A stretch of 10,323 nucleotides of DNA from Fidelibacterota bacterium (GTDB lineage: Bacteria; Marinisomatota; Marinisomatia; Marinisomatales; S15-B10): contig PAYY01000018.1 of assembly GCA_002715465.1 (NCBI GenBank), positions 1 through 10,323 of the forward strand, read 5' to 3'. Of the stretch, positions 6,129 through 10,323 are shown one piece after another. The notes under the pieces were generated by a model, which saw only the letters and a list, made by a program, of their open reading frames with translations, did not search any database and was not told the origin of the DNA. Made by a program: the position numbers and the translations under genes. Each line of letters opens with the position of its first letter. Positions within the stretch are counted from its first letter, which is position 1.

Positions 6129-7439
6129 ATGCTAATTAATAAAATAGAAAATAAAACAGCGCGAGTTGGAATTATAGGTTTAGGCTATGTTGGCCTTCCT
6201 CTTGCTGTAGGATTTGCTAAGGCAGGATTTTCTGTAACTGGTATTGATATAGATAAAAATAGGGTAGATAGGATTAATTCTGGAGAAAACTATATAAGTG
6301 ACGTGGATAATTTTGAACTTGCTTCTCTTGTCAAAAAAGGAGTTTTGAGTGCTACATTTGATTATAACAAAATTACTGAGCTTGATTGTATTTCGATCTG
6401 TGTTCCCACTCCTTTAAGTAAGCTTAAAGATCCGGATGTTTCATATATTCAATCAGCTCTTGAGAATATAGTAAAATATTTTCATCCTAATTTGTTAGTA
6501 GTATTAGAAAGCACTACTTATCCTGGTACTACTAGAGAGCTCATTCTTCCGGCATTATCAAATGCTGGAGGTATTATTGGAGAAGATTTATTTATTTGTT
6601 TTTCACCAGAAAGAATTGATCCTGGGAACGAAAATTTTATGCTACACAATACTCCAAAAGTAATTGGAGGTTTAACAGAAAAATGTAGTGAACTTGGCTC
6701 CTTACTTTATAATTCTATTGCAAATGAGATCGTATTGGTTTCGTCACCTGAAGCAGCTGAAATGGTTAAACTTTTAGAGAACACTTTTAGATCTGTAAAT
6801 ATTGGACTAGCAAATGAAACAGCAATAATGTGTGAAAAGTTAGGTGTAAATGTTTGGGAGGTAATTGATGCCGCTGCAACTAAACCTTTTGGTTTCATGA
6901 AATTTAGTCCGGGTCCTGGGTTAGGAGGTCATTGTATACCAATAGATCCTCATTATCTTGCATGGAAAATGAAATCCCTTGATTATCATGCAAGATTCAT
7001 TGAATTAGCTGGTCAAATCAATACCGCAATGCCTAATCACGTTGTTGAGCTTATACGCTTTGGCTTAAATAAAAATAAACTTTCGGTTAGCGCAAGTAAA
7101 ATTTTACTAATCGGCATGGCATATAAAGGGGATGTAGATGATGTTCGAGAATCCCCATCGTTGGACGTACTTCGCCTTTTGGAAGAAGAAGGTGCTATTG
7201 TGGAATATTATGATCCATTAGTTGATTCTATTAAATGGGGTGGTAGACTCAAAAAAAGTCTTGAGATAAGTAGAATTAATTTTCAAGATTTTAATATTAT
7301 TGTGATCTTAACAAATCATAGTGATGTAGACTATGAGCACATTCTAGATTCAGGAACATTTATTGTTGATACACGTAATGTGTATGAAGGAATAATAAGA
7401 AAAAATATAATTAGATTAGGTGAAAGAGATACTCTGTGA
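6129..7439 (+). CDS. wbpA: UDP-N-acetyl-hexosamine 6-dehydrogenase (WbpA-like)
   Basis: A 436-residue nucleotide-sugar dehydrogenase. It would oxidise C6 of a UDP-sugar to the acid with two NAD+, supplying an acidic residue for a surface polysaccharide. The N-terminal Rossmann domain has GLGYVG (17-22). Next come CVPTPL (91-96) and ESTTYPGTT (127-135). FSPERIDPGN (158-167) is the form typical of the WbpA / UDP-GlcNAc dehydrogenase branch rather than WecC or UDP-glucose dehydrogenase. Lys214 and Asn218 lie in EMVKLLENTFR. The catalytic Cys269 sits in GLGGHCIP (264-271). The C-terminal UDP-binding domain carries GMAYKGDVDDVRESP (from 329) and the TNHSDVDY segment. All key residues are present and the length is normal. 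The substrate (UDP-GlcNAc, or another N-acetylated UDP-sugar) is inferred from the branch. It heads a tightly packed run: its TGA overlaps the next possible start. Confidence 0.88.
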   Translation: MLINKIENKTARVGIIGLGYVGLPLAVGFAKAGFSVTGIDIDKNRVDRINSGENYISDVDNFELASLVKKGVLSATFDYNKITELDCISICVPTPLSKLKDPDVSYIQSALENIVKYFHPNLLVVLESTTYPGTTRELILPALSNAGGIIGEDLFICFSPERIDPGNENFMLHNTPKVIGGLTEKCSELGSLLYNSIANEIVLVSSPEAAEMVKLLENTFRSVNIGLANETAIMCEKLGVNVWEVIDAAATKPFGFMKFSPGPGLGGHCIPIDPHYLAWKMKSLDYHARFIELAGQINTAMPNHVVELIRFGLNKNKLSVSASKILLIGMAYKGDVDDVRESPSLDVLRLLEEEGAIVEYYDPLVDSIKWGGRLKKSLEISRINFQDFNIIVILTNHSDVDYEHILDSGTFIVDTRNVYEGIIRKNIIRLGERDTL

Positions 7440-9388
7440 TTATAGAAAAAACAAATGTAAATTTCATAATGTGTATGGAAAAAATTAAAAACTACATTTT
7501 TTATGTTTCGTTTTTAGTTGTTTGTGTATGTGCTCAAACTACTAGAATTGATATGAGCTCTCAGATAGATGAAGATGAAATAACTATTAAAGAAAGAGAG
7601 TTGGAAGAACGAAGGCAATCTATTGAGCTTATGAAAATTGAAGCAGAAATGGATGCTGAAGCAAGGGCACTCCAAGACAGTATTAGATTAAAACAATATT
7701 ATGGATATGATTTTTTTCAAACTGTTGATGATTCTCACAATGATGATGAACGATATGAAAATTTGCCTATACCAAAAGGGTATGTTGTTGGTCCTGGCGA
7801 TAATATTGAAATTTTACTTTGGGGTCAGACTCAATTGCAGGTTACTTATCCTGTTAATAGGGACGGCAGGATATTTGTACCTGAAATTGGCCCCATTAAT
7901 GTTTCTGGTAAGACCTTGGATGAGCTCCGACCATTTCTTCGAGATCAATTTGTTAAAATATATTCAACTATTAACAGTAGAACTGATCGAACTTATCTAG
8001 ATGTTACATTAGGTGCTTTAGAATCAATTAATTTGCAAGTTGTTGGTGAAGTAGGATCCCCTGGCATTCATACAATTCACCCCTTTTCTACTATAACTAC
8101 AGCATTGACTCAAGCCGGAGGGTTAGATACTACTGGTTCACTTCGCTCAATTAGGGTTATACGCGATGATAAATTGCATGCTGAAATTGATCTTTATGAC
8201 TTAATGATGAAAGGAGATCAATCTTCTGAGTTTCGATTAAGGGAGAGTGATTTAATTTTGGTTCCAATAAGATTAACAAAGTTGACAATTTCTGGGGAAG
8301 TATATAGACCTGGAATTTATGAAATGAAGCCAGGTGAGACTATCCAACAATTAATTGAATATGCTGGAGGTTTAAAATCTACAGCAAGTTCTATAGTTGA
8401 GTTGCAAAGAATAACTCCTTTTAATGATAGAATGAATGATGATGATATTATTGATATCGACTATCTTAATTATAAGGCAATAAACTCTAAGGAGATCGCT
8501 GATGGTGATATTATAAAGATTCATCGAATTATGCCTGTGAATAAAGAAGTTGTAATTAATGGCCAGATTAAGCGTCCCGGGGTTTATGCTTTTCACGATT
8601 CATTAAGTTTAAAGAGACTGCTAGAACTTTCGGGTGGAATTAATGACCCTGATTTTATCCGATCGGTAAATCTCAGTAAAATAGATATTACGCGTCGAGA
8701 TCCTGATTCGGATTACAGTGAAGTAATAAGTTTCAGTTTAGAAGAGTTTTTAGATGGAACAATCAAACCATTTTATATGGAGAATCATGATCAGGTTACT
8801 ATATATCCGAATCTAAAATATTTACCGGCTAGAACTGTAAAAATCTCAGGGGAGATTCTCTTGCCAGGAGTTTATCCTATTCTTGGTGATTTTGAAACAA
8901 TTAATAGCATAGTTGAGCGCGCTGGTGGTTTCACCTCACGTGCATTTAAAGAAGGAACAGAATTAATTAGAGATGAGCAGAGGTTGGTTATAGAAGAAAT
9001 GTCAAATACAATGAAGGACGGTGATATTATAACTGTTCCAGAAAAATCAGATGTGGTAAATGTAACTGGAGCTATTTATAACCCTGGTTTAATAAGTTTT
9101 AAAAAAGGTCGTACTGTCTCGCAATATATAAGATTGTCTGGTGGGATGACACCTGATGGAAATAAAAATGATCTCATCGTAATTTACGCTGATGGGAGAG
9201 TTGTGCCAAAGCGGGCTTATATTAATCCCAAGCCAGCACCTGGTTGCACAATTCAAGTTAATAGTCGGCCTATTCAGACTCCTGTTGAGCAATTGCTTGT
9301 GTTTGTCAACGGAATTTCTAATACTATGACGCAGTTATTAACGACTTATATTGTTTTGAGTCAGCTTGGAACAATATTCGGAGGTTAG
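7436..9388 (+). CDS. wza: Polysaccharide export protein, Wza-like, with five SLBB repeats
   Basis: A 650-residue envelope protein, much longer than E. coli Wza (about 380). It has a signal peptide (hydrophobic core about 20-32, likely cut after VCA). A charged, probably coiled-coil stretch (about 43-86) follows, then a Poly_export domain (about 112-195, starting KGYVVGPGDNIEILLWG). Five SLBB-type units are each marked by a [GE/GQ/GA]-x-PG turn, at about residues 204-211, 287-294, 376-383, 472-479 and 545-552. The C-terminal TMTQLLTTYIVLSQL (629-643) resembles the outer-membrane helix of Wza. No lipobox Cys is convincing, unlike Wza, which is a lipoprotein. It would form the channel that carries polysaccharide out through the periplasm and outer membrane. 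The GTG at 7436 overlaps the previous stop (GTGA), fitting coupled translation. ATG at 7469 or 7475 would give a more usual signal peptide and is an equally good start. Confidence 0.85.
   Translation: MIIEKTNVNFIMCMEKIKNYIFYVSFLVVCVCAQTTRIDMSSQIDEDEITIKERELEERRQSIELMKIEAEMDAEARALQDSIRLKQYYGYDFFQTVDDSHNDDERYENLPIPKGYVVGPGDNIEILLWGQTQLQVTYPVNRDGRIFVPEIGPINVSGKTLDELRPFLRDQFVKIYSTINSRTDRTYLDVTLGALESINLQVVGEVGSPGIHTIHPFSTITTALTQAGGLDTTGSLRSIRVIRDDKLHAEIDLYDLMMKGDQSSEFRLRESDLILVPIRLTKLTISGEVYRPGIYEMKPGETIQQLIEYAGGLKSTASSIVELQRITPFNDRMNDDDIIDIDYLNYKAINSKEIADGDIIKIHRIMPVNKEVVINGQIKRPGVYAFHDSLSLKRLLELSGGINDPDFIRSVNLSKIDITRRDPDSDYSEVISFSLEEFLDGTIKPFYMENHDQVTIYPNLKYLPARTVKISGEILLPGVYPILGDFETINSIVERAGGFTSRAFKEGTELIRDEQRLVIEEMSNTMKDGDIITVPEKSDVVNVTGAIYNPGLISFKKGRTVSQYIRLSGGMTPDGNKNDLIVIYADGRVVPKRAYINPKPAPGCTIQVNSRPIQTPVEQLLVFVNGISNTMTQLLTTYIVLSQLGTIFGG
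9380..9384 (+). promoter_or_regulatory. Shine-Dalgarno site that sets the GTG start of the HTH-Wzz gene
   Basis: GGAGG lies inside the last codons of the exporter gene, 4 bases before GTG at 9389, which follows the TAG stop directly. This favours GTG 9389 over ATG 9416. It also keeps the first helix of the HTH domain. Confidence 0.55.
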
Positions 9389-10323
9389 GTGCTTTTTACT
9401 GAACTCATTGAAATAATGTCTAGCAATGGGGTAAAATCTCTGGCTGGAATAGCCAGAGAATTGAAGGTAAGTCCTCAATCTGTAAGTAATTGGAAGGCAA
9501 GGAATCGTGTTCCTTACAAATATGTATTAGAAATTCAAAACCGTTTTATAGCTCAATCAAATGGTCACTCTTCTAATGTAAAAGATAATCTTAAAATTAA
9601 GGAAGATTTTTCTAAGCAATCTTTACCTTCTTCAAACCCACTTGAGGAGTTGTTACCACCATTCTTAAATGAAGAAAAATCCGATTTTTCACTTGCGGAT
9701 TTTCTGATGCCAATAGCTCAAAATCTAAGATATATTGTAAAATCCACAATATTTATGACAATTTTTGGAATTTTAATTTTTCTTATTTCTACTTTACTAT
9801 CATTTTTTAGTCAAGAAGAGCCTGAAATAATTTATGTGACTTCAGCAAAGATCGTAATTCCAGGAGGCATTTCAATTCCTGGCGGTGGCGGTGGCAGTGC
9901 ATCTGGAATTTTAGGTAAGCTTGGAATAAATATGCCTTCAAGTGGCGGTGGTGGTGGCCCAGCTCCTACTTCTACACTCACTTCTCCAAAGTTATACCCA
10001 GAATTTTTAAGGACTAGAAGTTTTGCTAAACGTCTTTTAAGCAAGAAGTTTCAAACTAAAAAATATGGTGAACAAACTTTATTAGAAATAGTTTTGCGAG
10101 AGGAAGAGGAGAAATTAAATGAACCAAGTATCTTTGGTTCGAAAAAAGAAATTATTTTAGATAGAAGTCAGGGGCTTGATACTCTTGTGATGCAGTATAT
10201 GGGTGTTTTATCTGATACATCCACTGGCATGGGGATGATTCAGTTCTCCCAAGAAGGTCCTTTTCAAACAATTACAACACGGGCTATAGAGCCTCAATTA
10301 GCTGTTGAAATTGCATATGTTGT
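9389..10323 (+). CDS. Wzz-like chain-length regulator with N-terminal HTH domain (partial, 3' end missing)
   Basis: The window ends inside this gene; 311 residues are visible. Residues 2-50 form a helix-turn-helix of the phage CI / YdaS-like kind: GIARELKVSPQSVSNWKARNRVPYKY (20-45; split here as LAGIARELKVSPQS and VSNWKARNRVP). A polar linker (about 55-100) leads to one membrane helix (about 117-140, IFMTIFGILIFLISTLLSFF). After it comes the periplasmic part of a Wzz/PCP polysaccharide co-polymerase: YVTSAKIVIP, two Gly-rich stretches (165-169 and 186-190) bracketing SASGILGKLGI, and the family's PEFLRTRSFAKRLL. PCP proteins set polysaccharide chain length beside the polymerase or exporter. 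The HTH would face the cytoplasm. The start is GTG directly after the exporter stop, so the two are surely co-transcribed. The frame is open throughout, so no frameshift creates the fusion. Whether it binds DNA is inference. Confidence 0.82.
   Translation, partial: MLFTELIEIMSSNGVKSLAGIARELKVSPQSVSNWKARNRVPYKYVLEIQNRFIAQSNGHSSNVKDNLKIKEDFSKQSLPSSNPLEELLPPFLNEEKSDFSLADFLMPIAQNLRYIVKSTIFMTIFGILIFLISTLLSFFSQEEPEIIYVTSAKIVIPGGISIPGGGGGSASGILGKLGINMPSSGGGGGPAPTSTLTSPKLYPEFLRTRSFAKRLLSKKFQTKKYGEQTLLEIVLREEEEKLNEPSIFGSKKEIILDRSQGLDTLVMQYMGVLSDTSTGMGMIQFSQEGPFQTITTRAIEPQLAVEIAYV

Noticed and set aside
7701..8000. Forward frame of 99 codons inside the exporter gene
   Set aside because: Out-of-frame shadow of the Poly_export domain, whose motifs are clear in the main frame.
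9880..9960. GGC/GGT-rich repeats as a DNA repeat element
   Set aside because: They are short in-frame glycine codon runs within the Wzz-like loop region, a common composition for this family, not a separate repeat.
9832..10044. Minus-strand proline-rich frame of 70 codons
   Set aside because: The proline runs are the reverse complement of the GGC/GGT glycine codons of the Wzz-like protein; no independent support.

Overview
The window comes from an AT-rich bacterial chromosome, probably an uncultured marine lineage of the FCB type (Bacteroidota / Marinimicrobia-like). This is inference from three things: low GC, a sulfatase, and a twin-arginine molybdenum hydroxylase of a style common in that group. 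Strong Shine-Dalgarno sites precede some genes (at 476-483, 1451-1456 and 9380-9384) and are absent before others, notably the molybdenum hydroxylase pair. No mobile element, CRISPR array, rRNA or replication origin was seen.

Left part (1-1666): the C-terminal end of a sulfatase, then a small secreted NTF2/SnoaL-like protein. Convergent to these on the minus strand is a tRNA-Lys(CTT), with a GC-rich hairpin between. Two small forward genes of unknown function follow. One encodes a 52-residue hydrophobic protein; the other a one-pass membrane protein with a His/Asp-rich tail.

Centre (1840-4509): a two-gene molybdenum hydroxylase of the isoquinoline 1-oxidoreductase (IorAB) / aldehyde oxidoreductase type. 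It has a [2Fe-2S] small subunit and a Tat-exported molybdopterin-binding large subunit that also carries a lipobox-like LVSC. A 347-base non-coding gap follows. It ends in a good sigma70-like promoter whose -35 box lies inside an AT-rich inverted repeat.

Right part (4857-10323): a surface polysaccharide locus. It opens with a 353-residue regulator that joins a winged helix-turn-helix, a GHKL ATPase and a STAS-like DUF4325 domain. Next comes a 210-base spacer with a perfect hairpin and a GC-rich, foldable leader. Then follow, tightly coupled, a WbpA-like nucleotide-sugar dehydrogenase (precursor supply), a Wza-like exporter with five SLBB repeats, and the start of a Wzz-like chain-length regulator, cut by the window end. 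The last protein has a helix-turn-helix domain at its cytoplasmic N-terminus, which is unusual for a polysaccharide co-polymerase. It would let the export machinery itself touch DNA. With the HTH-ATPase-STAS protein next door, this locus looks unusually rich in dedicated regulation and is the most interesting part of the window.
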